Source of the DNA: Rugosimonospora africana
GTDB lineage: Bacteria; Actinomycetota; Actinomycetes; Mycobacteriales; Micromonosporaceae
Assembly: GCF_016862975.1 (NCBI RefSeq)
Contig: NZ_BONZ01000067.1
Location: forward strand, 62,001-126,000
Direction: 5' to 3'
DNA: 64,000 nucleotides
Shown: positions 32,927-41,376 of the stretch, one piece after another
Layout: every line of letters starts with the position of its first letter
How positions within the stretch are numbered: position 1 is the first letter of the stretch
Made by a program: the position numbers and the translations under genes
The notes under the pieces: model-generated
What the model was told of the DNA's origin: nothing
Seen by the model: only the letters and a program-made list of their open reading frames with translations
Databases searched by the model: none

Positions 32927-33031
32927 TCCCCAGACCGGCATTCCCCGGACCGGCGCGTGTTTCCGGGCCCGGTTTGCCGCGGCCACCGGGTTACGGCGGA
33001 AATCGTCGGACCCGCGTGTGAGACTGCGCTC

Positions 33032-33334
33032 GTGGTCGTCGTCTTTGATGCGCAGCTGTGGCGCTGGGATGCCCGGCGTGCCGACAGCTGGGCCTTCGTG
33101 AGCCTGCCCGTCGACGCGTCCGACGAGATCCGTGACCTGGCCGGCGGGGTGCGTCGTGGGTTCGGTTCGCTGCGGGTCCGGGTCACGATCGGAGGCAGCA
33201 ACTGGACGACCTCGATCTTCCCGGGCGGCGGAAACGGCAGCTATGTCCTGCCCGTCAAGCGCCCGGTCCGCAAGGCCGAAGCCCTCGACGTGGGCGACAC
33301 GGCGACGGTGACCGTGGAACTCATCGACGTCTGA
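33032..33334 (+). CDS. DUF1905 domain protein
   Basis: A 100-residue protein whose whole length matches the DUF1905 beta-barrel: FDAQLWRWDARRADSWAFVS, GSLRVRVTIGGSNWTTSIFP, YVLPVKRPVRKAEALDVGDT and VTVELIDV. GTG 33032 is the start closest to the family N-terminus. A GAGACT hexamer 6 nt before it could serve leaderless expression. The molecular role of this family is not established. Confidence 0.85.
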   Translation: MVVVFDAQLWRWDARRADSWAFVSLPVDASDEIRDLAGGVRRGFGSLRVRVTIGGSNWTTSIFPGGGNGSYVLPVKRPVRKAEALDVGDTATVTVELIDV

Positions 33335-33533
33335 GGTCCCGGCCGGTCCGGGCCGGCCGGTCCGGGCCGGTCAGTCCCGGCCGGTCAGTCCCGGCCGGTC
33401 AGTCCGGGCCTGCCGGTCGCGCCCCTCAGCGAGCGGATCCCTCAGAGGGGCGGCGCTCTCAGCAGGGCGGCGCTCTCAGCAGGGCGGCGCTCTCAGCAGG
33501 GCGGCGCTCTCAGCAGGGCGGCGCTCTCAGAGG
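33335..33533. repeat. Two tandem repeat blocks between DUF1905 and GNAT genes
   Basis: 33335-33415 holds imperfect CCGGCCGGTCAGTC-like copies. 33449-33533 holds five copies of the 17-nt unit GGCGGCGCTCTCAGCAG. The last copy includes the stop codon of the GNAT gene (33527-33529), another repeat built on a gene end. Confidence 0.9.
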
Positions 33534-34297
33534 GGCGGATCCCAGGCGAACCGGCGGACGACGCCGACGGCCCGGAAGCCGAGCGCGGAGTAGATCCCCT
33601 CCCCCTGCGGAGAGGCCGTCAGCACCGCGGTGCGGCCGCCCCGCGACCGGACGGCGGCGAGCGCAGCGGCCGTCATCGCCGAGCCGAAGCCACGTCGCCG
33701 CTCGCCGCGACTGGTAACGATGTGCTGCACCTCGGCGGCGGCCGATCCGTGGAAGACCGCGGCGCAGGCGACCGGCCGGCCCTCGGCGAAGCCGAGCAGG
33801 TGCTCGAATCGCGCCTGGGGTCCGAATCCGTTCGCCGAGCGCAGCCGGACGACGTCCGCCACCACCTCGGCCGTCGAGACGCCCATCCACACCTCGGCGA
33901 ACCGGGCAAGGTCCCGCCGGTCCGTGACGCGGCGGATGGTGAGTCCGGCCGGCTGGATCGCGGCGGCGCCGACCTCGTTCAGGTCACACACCATCATCGG
34001 TTCCGCCTCTTCGAAGCGGTACCCGGCCCCGGCCAGCCGCCCGTCGAGTTCCTTCGGCGCATCCGGGGGCAGGTGCCAGAGCATCGGCACACCGGCGGCG
34101 CGGAACGGTGCCGAGGCGGTGGCGAGATCGATCGGCCCGTGGGCCGGGAGGAACACCCCGTTCAGCCCGGCGTACCCGGAACCGGTGAGAAACCAACGGT
34201 GCCCGACGGTGACCCCGGGCGCCGACCGGTACGCGGCGCAGCCCTCCCAGATCGTCTTCTCACCGAGCGCGGCGAGTGCCTCGACGCCACCATCCAT
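33527..34297 (-). CDS. GNAT family N-acetyltransferase
   Basis: A 256-residue acetyltransferase with a non-catalytic N-terminal half and a C-terminal GNAT domain. The acetyl-CoA pyrophosphate loop is VTSRGERRRGFGSAMTAAAL (RxxGxG), followed by TAVLTASPQGEGIYSALGFR and the final strand VGVVRRFAWDPPL. ATG 34297 is the only good start. No neighbour indicates the substrate. Confidence 0.85.
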   Translation of the reverse strand: MDGGVEALAALGEKTIWEGCAAYRSAPGVTVGHRWFLTGSGYAGLNGVFLPAHGPIDLATASAPFRAAGVPMLWHLPPDAPKELDGRLAGAGYRFEEAEPMMVCDLNEVGAAAIQPAGLTIRRVTDRRDLARFAEVWMGVSTAEVVADVVRLRSANGFGPQARFEHLLGFAEGRPVACAAVFHGSAAAEVQHIVTSRGERRRGFGSAMTAAALAAVRSRGGRTAVLTASPQGEGIYSALGFRAVGVVRRFAWDPPL

Positions 34298-34384
34298 GCG
34301 GCAGACGATACGGCGGGTATTCCGGTGCCCGCGTTCGAGGTGAAGACTCGCGGCATGTCAGGCCGGGCCGCCTCAAGGATCGGC

Positions 34385-35587
34385 TCAGCGCACGACGAGG
34401 GTGACGCCGTCCCGGGGCGGTACCAGTTCGCCGATCACCGGATAGCCGGGCACCTCACCGGCGACCAGCAGGCCGCCCGACGTCTGCGCGTCGGCGAGCA
34501 GCAGCAGTTCGTCCTCGCCGGCCGTGCCGGCGCTCAGCCGGTGCCGCACCCAGTCCAGGTTGCGCCGGGTGCCACCGCTGACGTATCCGGCGGCCAGGGC
34601 GGCGCGGGCCCCGTCGAGGTACGGCACCGCCGCCGCGTCGATGACCGCCGTCACGCCGCTCGCCCGCGCCAGCTTGTGCAGGTGACCCAGTAGCCCGAAG
34701 CCGGTCACGTCGGTGGCGCACGACGCCCCGCCGGCCAGCGCGGCCCGGGCCGCGTCCCGGTTGAGTGTCGTCATCGCGTCGACCGCCTGCGGGAACACCT
34801 CAGCGGTCGCCTTGTGCCGGCTGTTGAGCACACCGATGCCGAGCGGCTTGGTGAGCGTCAGCGGCAGGCCCGGGCGCCCGGCGTCGTTGCGCAGGAGCCG
34901 CCGCGGGTCGGCGACACCGGTGACCGCCATGCCGTACTTGGGCTCCGGGTCGTCGACGCTGTGCCCACCGGCGACGTGGCACCCCGCCTCGCGAGCCACG
35001 TCGAGGCCGCCGCGCAGGACCTGCGCGGCGAGGTCGAGCGGCAGCACCTCCCTCGGCCACGCCAGGAGGTTGACGGCGACCAGCGGCGTGCCGCCCATCG
35101 CGTACACGTCGGACAGCGCGTTGGCTGCGGCGATACGACCCCAGTCGTAGGCGTCGTCGACCACGGGCGTGAAGAAGTCGGCGGTCGCCACGATCGCGGT
35201 GCCGTCCGTGGTGCGCACCACGGCGGCGTCGTCGCCGTCGTCCAGCCCGACGATCAGGTCGCCGATCGGGCCGGACGGGCCACCGGACAGGCTGCTGGAC
35301 GGGTCGCTGGACGGGTCGCTGGACGGGCGACTGGTCGGGGCACCGATGGGGTCGCCGGCCGGGCCACGGGTCGGGCCACGGGTCGGGCCACCGGTCGGGA
35401 TCGCCGTGCGGCCCGAGACACCCCGGACGGCGCGGCCCGAGACGTCCCGGGCCGGATCGGCCGAGGCGCCGACCAGGCCGGAAACCATCGCCTCCAGCTC
35501 GCCCGGTGGGATCTTGCAGGCGCAGCCGCCGCCGTGCGCGTGCTGGGTCAGCCGGTACCGCGTGATCGTCTGCGTTAGGTCTTTCAC
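34385..35587 (-). CDS. selD: Selenide, water dikinase (selenophosphate synthase)
   Basis: Makes selenophosphate from selenide and ATP, the selenium donor for selenocysteine. The catalytic Cys/Lys loop is HAHGGGCACKIPPGELEAMV near residue 20. Later motifs are GLDDGDDAAVV, ATADFFTPVVDD, ANALSDVYAMGGTPLVA, AGGHSVDDPEPKYGMAVTG and TDVTGFGLLGHL. Start GTG 35587 has GGGAG 8 nt upstream; GTG 35602 is also possible. About 70 residues of Gly/Pro/Arg/Ser repeat (GGPTRGPTRGPAGDP, SSDPSSDPSSSLSGGPSG) are inserted between the catalytic loop and the ATP-binding core. This is far longer than the usual linker. It is divergent from the tRNA-Sec gene. Confidence 0.93.
   Translation of the reverse strand: MKDLTQTITRYRLTQHAHGGGCACKIPPGELEAMVSGLVGASADPARDVSGRAVRGVSGRTAIPTGGPTRGPTRGPAGDPIGAPTSRPSSDPSSDPSSSLSGGPSGPIGDLIVGLDDGDDAAVVRTTDGTAIVATADFFTPVVDDAYDWGRIAAANALSDVYAMGGTPLVAVNLLAWPREVLPLDLAAQVLRGGLDVAREAGCHVAGGHSVDDPEPKYGMAVTGVADPRRLLRNDAGRPGLPLTLTKPLGIGVLNSRHKATAEVFPQAVDAMTTLNRDAARAALAGGASCATDVTGFGLLGHLHKLARASGVTAVIDAAAVPYLDGARAALAAGYVSGGTRRNLDWVRHRLSAGTAGEDELLLLADAQTSGGLLVAGEVPGYPVIGELVPPRDGVTLVVR
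35270..35400. repeat. Repeat-built insertion inside selD
   Basis: Irregular units of 12-15 nt (GGACGGGTCGCT and CGGGCCACGGGT types) that keep the reading frame. They encode the SSDP/GPTR-rich linker that separates the SelD catalytic loop from its core. Confidence 0.75.
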
Positions 35588-35647
35588 CTGTATGTCTCCC
35601 ACCCGCACGCCTCTCACCAGCACGCCTCCCCTCTGCACGCCTCCCAC

Positions 35648-35696
35648 CTGTCGGATATTAGCCGGAATGAGATATACGTGCGGGTAGGGTGCTTTC
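35648..35696. promoter_or_regulatory. Divergent promoter region of selD and selC-selA-selB
   Basis: A short AT-rich island holds TAATAT on the minus strand (35660-35655) and TATACG on the plus strand (35673-35678). The second lies at a suitable distance from the tRNA 5' end (35697). -35 boxes are not clear. Confidence 0.35.
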
Positions 35697-35792
35697 GGAG
35701 GCGTTCGGGCGGCTGGTGCGCTCCACGGTCTTCAAAACCGATGTGGCCCGGGATCCGGGCCAGGCGGGTTCGATTCCCGTCCGCCTCCGCCA
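35697..35792 (+). tRNA. selC: tRNA-Sec (anticodon TCA)
   Basis: The gene folds as selenocysteine tRNA. The acceptor GGAGGCG (35697-35703) pairs with CGCCTCC (35782-35788), followed by discriminator G and encoded CCA (35790-35792). The anticodon stem CGGT/ACCG encloses CTTCAAA with TCA at 35732-35734. A long variable arm follows (GGCCCGG/CCGGGCC), and the T arm contains GGGTTCGATTCCC. The length of 96 nt is typical of tRNA-Sec and too long for ordinary tRNAs. It ends 55 nt before selA and is probably transcribed with it. Confidence 0.95.
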
Positions 35793-35847
35793 GACAACTA
35801 CCGCCACACAGCTACCGCCACACAGCTCGCCGTTCCGGGAGGTCAGC

Positions 35848-37137
35848 GTGGACCCGCGCCGGCGCGTACCGCGTACCGATGCCGTCCTCGCCGACGCGCG
35901 CCTGGTCGCGGCCGCCGCCACGTTGGGCGCCGGGCAGGTCAAGGCCGCGGTCACCGCGGCGCAGGACCGGGCCCGCCGGGGCGAGATCACGCCCGAGGCC
36001 GTCGCGGACAGCGCGGTGGCGGCGTTGCCGGGACTGTGCGCGAGCCTGCGTCCGGTGATCAACGCGACCGGCGTCGTGCTGCACACCAACCTCGGCCGCG
36101 CGCCGCTGTCCGCGGCGGCGGTCGACGCGCTGGTCGCGGCGGCCGGGCACACCGACGTCGAACTGGACCTCGCGACCGGCCGGCGGGCGCGCCGGGGGCG
36201 GGGCACCATCCAGGCGCTGCGCGCGGCGGTACCCGAGGCTGCCGCCGTTCACGTCGTCAACAACGGCGCCGCCGCGCTCGTACTCGCCGCGACCGCGCTC
36301 GCCGCCGGCCGGGAGATCGTCGTCAGCCGAGGCGAGCTGGTCGAGATCGGCGACGGGTTCCGGCTGCCGGACCTGCTGGAGTCGACCGGCGCCCGGTTGC
36401 GCGAGGTCGGTACGACCAACCGGAGCGCGCTGGCCGATTACGCGGCGGCGGTCGGCCCGGACACGGGCTTCGTCCTCAAGGTGCACCCGTCCAATTTCGT
36501 CATCAGCGGCTTCACCGCCAGCGTTCCGGTCGCCGACCTGGCCACGCTGGGCGTGCCGGTGGTCGTGGACATCGGCTCCGGACTGCTGGCCGCCGACCCG
36601 CTGCTGCCCGGCGAGCCGGACGCCGCGTCGACCCTGCGAGCCGGGGCGGCACTGGTGACGGCGAGCGGCGACAAGCTGCTCGGCGGACCGCAGGCCGGCC
36701 TCCTGCTCGGCGACGCCGAGCTGGTGGAGCGCCTGCGCCGGCATCCGCTCGCCCGCGCGTTGCGGGTCGACAAGCTCACGCTCGCCGCCCTCGAAGCCAC
36801 GCTCCGCGGACCCCGCTCCCCCACCTGGGCCGCCCTGCGCGCCGATCCGGCGACCCTGCGGGTACGCGTGAAGGAGCTGTGCCGGGTGCTGGGTGACCTC
36901 GACGCGGAAATCGTCGCGTCGGCGGCTGTGGTGGGTGGCGGCGGCGCACCCGGGCTGGAACTCGACTCCTGGGCGCTGTCGCTGCCGGAGCGCCTGGCCG
37001 CCCCGTTGCGCTCGGGCGACCCGCCCGTCGTCGGCCGGATCGAGCGGGGCCGGTTGCTACTCGACCCGCGGTGCGTACCGGCGGAGTTGGACGCCGTACT
37101 GGCCTCGGCGGTACGGCGGGCAGCCACGTGCACGTGA
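35848..37137 (+). CDS. selA: L-seryl-tRNA(Sec) selenium transferase
   Basis: PLP enzyme of 429 residues that converts Ser-tRNA(Sec) to Sec-tRNA(Sec) with selenophosphate. Family motifs are RPVINATGVVLHTNLGRAPL, VHVVNNGAAALVLAATALAA, EIVVSRGELVEIGDGFRLPD, REVGTTNRSALADY, KVHPSNFVISGFT, VVVDIGSGLL and the PLP-lysine SGDKLLGGPQAGLLLGD. GTG 35848 has GGGAGG 5-6 nt upstream. It directly follows selC and overlaps selB by 10 nt. Confidence 0.95.
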   Translation: MDPRRRVPRTDAVLADARLVAAAATLGAGQVKAAVTAAQDRARRGEITPEAVADSAVAALPGLCASLRPVINATGVVLHTNLGRAPLSAAAVDALVAAAGHTDVELDLATGRRARRGRGTIQALRAAVPEAAAVHVVNNGAAALVLAATALAAGREIVVSRGELVEIGDGFRLPDLLESTGARLREVGTTNRSALADYAAAVGPDTGFVLKVHPSNFVISGFTASVPVADLATLGVPVVVDIGSGLLAADPLLPGEPDAASTLRAGAALVTASGDKLLGGPQAGLLLGDAELVERLRRHPLARALRVDKLTLAALEATLRGPRSPTWAALRADPATLRVRVKELCRVLGDLDAEIVASAAVVGGGGAPGLELDSWALSLPERLAAPLRSGDPPVVGRIERGRLLLDPRCVPAELDAVLASAVRRAATCT

Positions 37138-39086
37138 TCGCGACGGCGGGTCACGTCGACCACGGCAAGTCCACACTGATCCGGGCCCTGACCGGGATGG
37201 AGCCCGACCGGTGGGCCGAGGAAAGGCGACGCGGCATGACCATCGACCTCGGCTTCGCCTGGACCACGCTCACGTCGGGCGAACCGGTGGCGTTCGTGGA
37301 CGTGCCGGGTCACGAGCGGTTCGTGCCCAACATGCTGGCCGGCGTCGGCCCGGTACCCGCGGCGCTGTTCGTGGTGGCGGCCGACGAGGGCTGGATGCCC
37401 CAGTCGGCGGAGCACCTCGCCGCGCTCGACGCCCTCGGGGTGGCGCACGGGCTGCTCGTGCTCACCCGGTGCGACCTGTCCGATCCGGCGCGGGCGGCAG
37501 CCCAGGCGCGGGCCGAGTTCGCCGGAACGTCGCTGAGCGGTGTCGAGACCGTGGCGGTCAGCGCCGCGACCGGCGCCGGGCTGGATGACCTGCGGGCGGC
37601 GCTCGACCGGCTGGCCACGTGGCTGCCGGTACCCGACCGGTCGGCTCCGGTTCGGCTGTGGGTCGACCGGTCGTTCGCCATCCGGGGTAGCGGCACCGTG
37701 GTCACCGGTACCCTCGGCGCCGGGCGGCTGCGCACGGGCGACGAGTTGGAACTTGTCGGCGCTTCGGTGCCAGACGCGCCGGGCCGGGGCGGTCGGACGA
37801 CTGGTCTGGGTCGTGGCGCGGCGCCAGACGGACCGAGCCGGACCGGTCGCAAGGTTCGGGTACGCGGCCTGCAGGCGCTCGGCACCCCGGCGTCGGAGGT
37901 GAACGCCGTCGCCCGGGTCGCGGTAAACCTGCGCGGCGTCGACCGGGACGGAGTACGCCGCGGACACGCCCTCGTCACGCCGGGCCGGTTCCACCTCACC
38001 GCTCTCGTGGACGTGCGGCTGTCCGGCGATCCGGTGTCCTCGTTGCCGGCGGAGGTGACCCTTCACCTCGGCTCGGCGGCCGTCACCGCCCGGGTACGGC
38101 CGCTGGGCGCCGACACCGCCCGGCTGCGGCTGGCCGCGGCGCTCCCGTTGCGGGTCGGCGACCGGGCGCTGCTGCGCGATCCCGGCCGCCACCACCCCGG
38201 CACCCACGATCCCGGCATCCACGATCCCGGCCGTCATCGCGTGGCCGGTGGCGCGGTGGTCCTCGACGTGGACCCGCCACCCCTGCGGCGCCGTGGCGCG
38301 GCAGCCGCCCGCGCGGTCACACTGTCCACACTGGACGGTACCGCGTCCGAACGGGACGCCCTGCGCCGGCGGGGCCTGGCGCGCCGGGAAGACCTCGAGC
38401 GGATGGGCATCGCCGTGTCCGCCACGCCGGTGGCCGGCGACTGGCTGGCCGACCCGGAGCACTGGGCCGCGCTGCGCGACCGCCTCGCCGAGCAGGTCGC
38501 CCGCCACGCAAGGGAGCATCCGCTCGATCCCGGCATGCCGGTCGAGGCGCTGCGGCACGCCCTGGGACTGCCCGACCGCGCCCTGGTGGACGCGCTCGTG
38601 GCGCCGCCGCTGTTCGCCCGTGACGGTCGGATCGTCGTCGCCGGGCAGGACGGGGTGCTGCCCGAGCCCGTCGCCCGGGCGGTCGCCCGGCTTCGTGCCG
38701 ACCTGCGCAGTGAGCCGTTCCGCGCTCCGGACGCGGGCCGGCTCGCCGCGCTCGGGCTCGGCCCGCGGGAGTTGGCCGCGGCGGTACGCGCCGACGCTCT
38801 GCTGCGCATCGCGGACGGCGTCGTGCTGCTGCCCGACGCGCCGGAGGAGGCGATGACGGTACTGTCCCGGCTGCCTCAACCGTTCGCCCTCACCGATGCC
38901 CGGCAGGCGCTGGCCACCACCCGGCGGGTCGCCGTACCACTGCTGGAGATGCTCGACCGCCGTGGCGCGACCCACCGCCTGCCCGACGGCCGCCGCCGGA
39001 TCGGTCGGTCCTCCACTGTGGACGGTGTCGCGGGGGCGCCTACCCTTCCGTCTTCCGGGTCAGCAGCTCGCGCACGACGGCGGTGA
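37128..39086 (+). CDS. selB: Selenocysteine-specific elongation factor
   Basis: GTPase of 652 residues that brings Sec-tRNA to UGA codons marked by a SECIS hairpin. G1 is VIATAGHVDHGKSTLIRALT, G2 is RRRGMTIDLGFAW, G3 is FVDVPGHERFVPNMLAG and the G4 position reads VLTRCDLSD. EF-Tu-like domains 2-3 follow, then the winged-helix C-terminus that binds SECIS (LDRRGATHRLPDGRRRIGRS). A 15-nt-unit insertion (HHPGTHDPGIHDPGRH) sits in the domain 3 segment LLRDPGRH...RVAGG. A second Gly/Arg-rich insertion lies near residue 215. Start GTG 37128 is chosen from the family N-terminus. The 3' end overlaps the convergent kinase gene by 47 nt. Confidence 0.93.
   Translation: MHVIATAGHVDHGKSTLIRALTGMEPDRWAEERRRGMTIDLGFAWTTLTSGEPVAFVDVPGHERFVPNMLAGVGPVPAALFVVAADEGWMPQSAEHLAALDALGVAHGLLVLTRCDLSDPARAAAQARAEFAGTSLSGVETVAVSAATGAGLDDLRAALDRLATWLPVPDRSAPVRLWVDRSFAIRGSGTVVTGTLGAGRLRTGDELELVGASVPDAPGRGGRTTGLGRGAAPDGPSRTGRKVRVRGLQALGTPASEVNAVARVAVNLRGVDRDGVRRGHALVTPGRFHLTALVDVRLSGDPVSSLPAEVTLHLGSAAVTARVRPLGADTARLRLAAALPLRVGDRALLRDPGRHHPGTHDPGIHDPGRHRVAGGAVVLDVDPPPLRRRGAAAARAVTLSTLDGTASERDALRRRGLARREDLERMGIAVSATPVAGDWLADPEHWAALRDRLAEQVARHAREHPLDPGMPVEALRHALGLPDRALVDALVAPPLFARDGRIVVAGQDGVLPEPVARAVARLRADLRSEPFRAPDAGRLAALGLGPRELAAAVRADALLRIADGVVLLPDAPEEAMTVLSRLPQPFALTDARQALATTRRVAVPLLEMLDRRGATHRLPDGRRRIGRSSTVDGVAGAPTLPSSGSAARARRR
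38177..38236. repeat. 15-nt tandem repeat inside selB
   Basis: Imperfect copies of GATCCCGGCATCCAC-type units encode DPGRHHPGTHDPGIHDPGRH. They duplicate the normal RDPGRH segment of SelB and keep the frame. Confidence 0.85.
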
Positions 39087-39564
39087 TCTCAACCTCGGTA
39101 GACGTGTCCACACGCACCACCTCCCCGATGCCCAACGGCTCGGCACGAGCCGCCCAGTCGTCCCACGAGGTGGCCAGGTGGCGTGCGTCCTCGTACATCG
39201 AATGCCTGACCCGAGCGGCGTACCGGCCTCGGGCGACCTCGGCCGGTACCTCGCACCACACCTCCACCAGCGCGGGCTCGCCGCACCGGCGCCAAGCGGC
39301 CGTCGTGAACGCCAGATCGCGTGGCCGGAACCACCACGACTCCAGCAGGACTGTGCCCGCGATGCCGGCGGTCAAGCTCCACGCCGCCTCCATGGCGATG
39401 GCGCCGAGGCCATCCGGCCTAGCGGTGGGCACCGCCGACAACAGCGCTTCCTTCAGGGCGTCCTTCGATATCACCGGTACGTTCAGAGCGGGACCCAGGC
39501 GAGTCGCGAGGGTGGTCTTTCCCGATCCGGGCAGCCCGTTTACGAGGATGACGCGTTCCGCCAT
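39040..39564 (-). CDS. P-loop kinase-like AAA protein
   Basis: A 174-residue nucleotide-binding protein with Walker A ILVNGLPGSGKTTLATRLGP and a following VPVISKDALKEALLSAV, where Lys-Asp is typical of small-molecule kinases and zeta-toxin-like folds. WWFRPRDLAF and the lid region YAARVRHSMYEDAR follow. Small kinases of this type phosphorylate antibiotics, sugars or nucleosides. No partner antitoxin is visible. Its 3' end overlaps selB. Confidence 0.75.
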   Translation of the reverse strand: MAERVILVNGLPGSGKTTLATRLGPALNVPVISKDALKEALLSAVPTARPDGLGAIAMEAAWSLTAGIAGTVLLESWWFRPRDLAFTTAAWRRCGEPALVEVWCEVPAEVARGRYAARVRHSMYEDARHLATSWDDWAARAEPLGIGEVVRVDTSTEVEITAVVRELLTRKTEG

Positions 39565-39614
39565 CCGACCATGATCGCATTACCGACCGGCCTTCGCCTC
39601 GGCCGGATGGCGAT

Positions 39615-40181
39615 TCAGATCCTCGAGAGGTCGATGGTGACCGGGAACGGCGCGGTCGCCTTCACCAACCCGGTGAAGACCTCGGCATCGCGGTATTTCA
39701 CACTCGCCATGTCGAGGACGTAGGTGTGGACGATCGGCATGCCGGTGAGCGCCTGCTCGATCCGCCAGTAAAACTGGATGCCCGCCTTGGCGTATTGATC
39801 AAGCTTGACAACGCGGTCGGTGGTCTCGGATCCGGGGGAAACAACCTCGGCAACCATGAGAACGTGCTCCGGCCGGGTGGGTGTGATGTCCAGCGTGTCC
39901 GCCCGATAGACGATCACATCAGGACGCCGGTTGAGTAGCGGTACATCCTGAAGCCTGAGGTCAAAGTCGACGTCGGCATTCCACCCGTCACCGGCTGCCG
40001 CTTCCAGGGCAACCGCGAGCGTCTTCGCGATCCGGTTGTGTCGCTTGGACGGGCTTGGGCTCACCACAACCATCCCATCCACGATCTCGACCCCGGCAGA
40101 CTGCTCCGCGGACCACGAGTCATACTGCTCGGCGGTCACCAGTTCATGCATCCATGCGGGTGCAACAGCTTCCGCGGTCAT
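39615..40181 (-). CDS. Uma2 family (PD-(D/E)XK-like) protein
   Basis: A 188-residue member of the Uma2 restriction-endonuclease-like family. Conserved points are VTAEQYDSWSAEQSAGVEIV, VDGMVVVSPSPSKRHNRIAK, RRPDVIVYRADT (catalytic Asp), VLMVAEVVSPGSETTDRVVK (Glu...Lys region) and YAKAGIQFYWRIE. The role of these proteins is unknown; the family is much expanded in actinomycetes and cyanobacteria. ATG 40181 is chosen; GTG 40187 is possible. Confidence 0.88.
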   Translation of the reverse strand: MTAEAVAPAWMHELVTAEQYDSWSAEQSAGVEIVDGMVVVSPSPSKRHNRIAKTLAVALEAAAGDGWNADVDFDLRLQDVPLLNRRPDVIVYRADTLDITPTRPEHVLMVAEVVSPGSETTDRVVKLDQYAKAGIQFYWRIEQALTGMPIVHTYVLDMASVKYRDAEVFTGLVKATAPFPVTIDLSRI

Positions 40182-40307
40182 CGCCACATCCCCAGCAAAA
40201 TAGATCGTGGGGCCCCCTGTGCCGCCACGACGCACATCGTACCGGGCCTGCCCCGCTCAGGCGTACGAACCGGACGCACCACACAATCCGCCCGGCACGT
40301 GAGTTGG

Positions 40308-41240
40308 TCAGTTGTCACTGTGGCCACGACTGCCGGAGGTCCGTGGCGGCCGGAGCCGCTTCTCGAACCAGTGGTGGGCGTAATGCTCGGTGTTGTACCG
40401 CTCGATCTCGCGGTAGCCGGCCGAGCGATACATGGCGATCGCCTCGGTCAGGTTGCGGTTCGTGTCCAGCCGTATGGCGGTCCAGCCTCGTTCGGCGGCA
40501 TACTCTTCCAGCTCGCCGAGCATCCGCCGGCCGACCCCGAGCCCGCGTACCGTGTCGGCGACCCAGACCCGCTTGATCTCGGCCGGCGTCCCGGGGTGGA
40601 GCTTGACCGCGCCGCAACCGACGGGTTCGGAGTTGAGAGTGGCGAGCAAGAACACACCCGCCGGCGGGATGAGCTGTTCATCGCGGACCGGTGTGCTCAG
40701 CGCGGGATCGAACCCGTCGTCGAACCGCCGCGCGACGTCGCGCGCATAGGCCCGCAGGCACGCACGCGCCCGCGGATCGTTCGGCGAGCACGGCTCGATC
40801 ACCACCATCGACGCGACGAGCAGCCGCTCGACCTCGGCCATCGCCGAAGTGAGCCGCTGCCGGCGCTGCGCGGTGAGCGGTTCGAGGATCGACCAGGCGA
40901 GTTCGTCGGAGCGCTTGTCCAGCTCAGTCCACTCCGCCCGGCCGGACTCGGTCAGCGCGGCCACCCTCACCCTCCCGTCGCCGCCGAGCTGGTCGTCCGG
41001 CCCGACGGTGACGAGCCCGTCGTTCTCGAGGTTGCGCAGCAACCGGCTCAGGTACCCCGAGTCCAGCCCGAGCCGAGCGCGCACCGCGGCGACCTCGGCA
41101 CCGTCGGGGCCGATTTCCCACAGCAGGCGTGCCTGCGCGAGGGGGCGACCGCGGGCCATGTACTCGTCGTCGAGCGCACCCACGCGTTGGGTGACCGTCC
41201 GGTTGAACCGCCGTACCGAGGCGACAAGGTCCGAATGCAT
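40308..41240 (-). CDS. MarR-GNAT fusion: regulator with acetyltransferase domain
   Basis: A 310-residue protein in two parts. Residues 1-140 form a MarR winged helix (LAQARLLWEIGPDGAEVAAV, LDSGYLSRLLRNLENDGLVT). Residues 150-300 form a GNAT domain (EIKRVWVADTVRGLGVGRRM, LGELEEYAAERGWTAIRLDT, AIAMYRSAGYREIERYN). Acetyl-CoA loop and C-terminal motifs are intact. Such fusions are known in actinobacteria and may couple acetylation to gene control. An inverted repeat lies directly before the start, so self-regulation is likely. Confidence 0.9.
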   Translation of the reverse strand: MHSDLVASVRRFNRTVTQRVGALDDEYMARGRPLAQARLLWEIGPDGAEVAAVRARLGLDSGYLSRLLRNLENDGLVTVGPDDQLGGDGRVRVAALTESGRAEWTELDKRSDELAWSILEPLTAQRRQRLTSAMAEVERLLVASMVVIEPCSPNDPRARACLRAYARDVARRFDDGFDPALSTPVRDEQLIPPAGVFLLATLNSEPVGCGAVKLHPGTPAEIKRVWVADTVRGLGVGRRMLGELEEYAAERGWTAIRLDTNRNLTEAIAMYRSAGYREIERYNTEHYAHHWFEKRLRPPRTSGSRGHSDN

Positions 41241-41242
41241 AA

Positions 41243-41258
41243 CCTGACTTTAGTCAGG
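41243..41258 (-). promoter_or_regulatory. MarR-type operator over a leaderless -10 box
   Basis: CCTGACT-TT-AGTCAGG (41243-41258) is a perfect 7-bp dyad only 2 nt upstream of the ATG at 41240. On the minus strand it contains TAAAGT, which ends 6 nt before the ATG, so a bound repressor would cover the promoter. Confidence 0.65.
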
Positions 41259-41376
41259 CATCATGCCGTCTCGTCAAGCGCCCCCGTCAAGCGCCCCTCG
41301 TGACGCTCTCGCGGCCGGGAGGACCGACACGAAGGTGGTTCGTGGCAAGTCACGAGGGTGTGGCCGGTCCGCCGGG

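Noticed and set aside
39040-39564. A zeta-type toxin of a toxin-antitoxin pair
   Set aside because: Only the P-loop and the following Lys-Asp pattern are shared, and no small antitoxin gene lies next to it.
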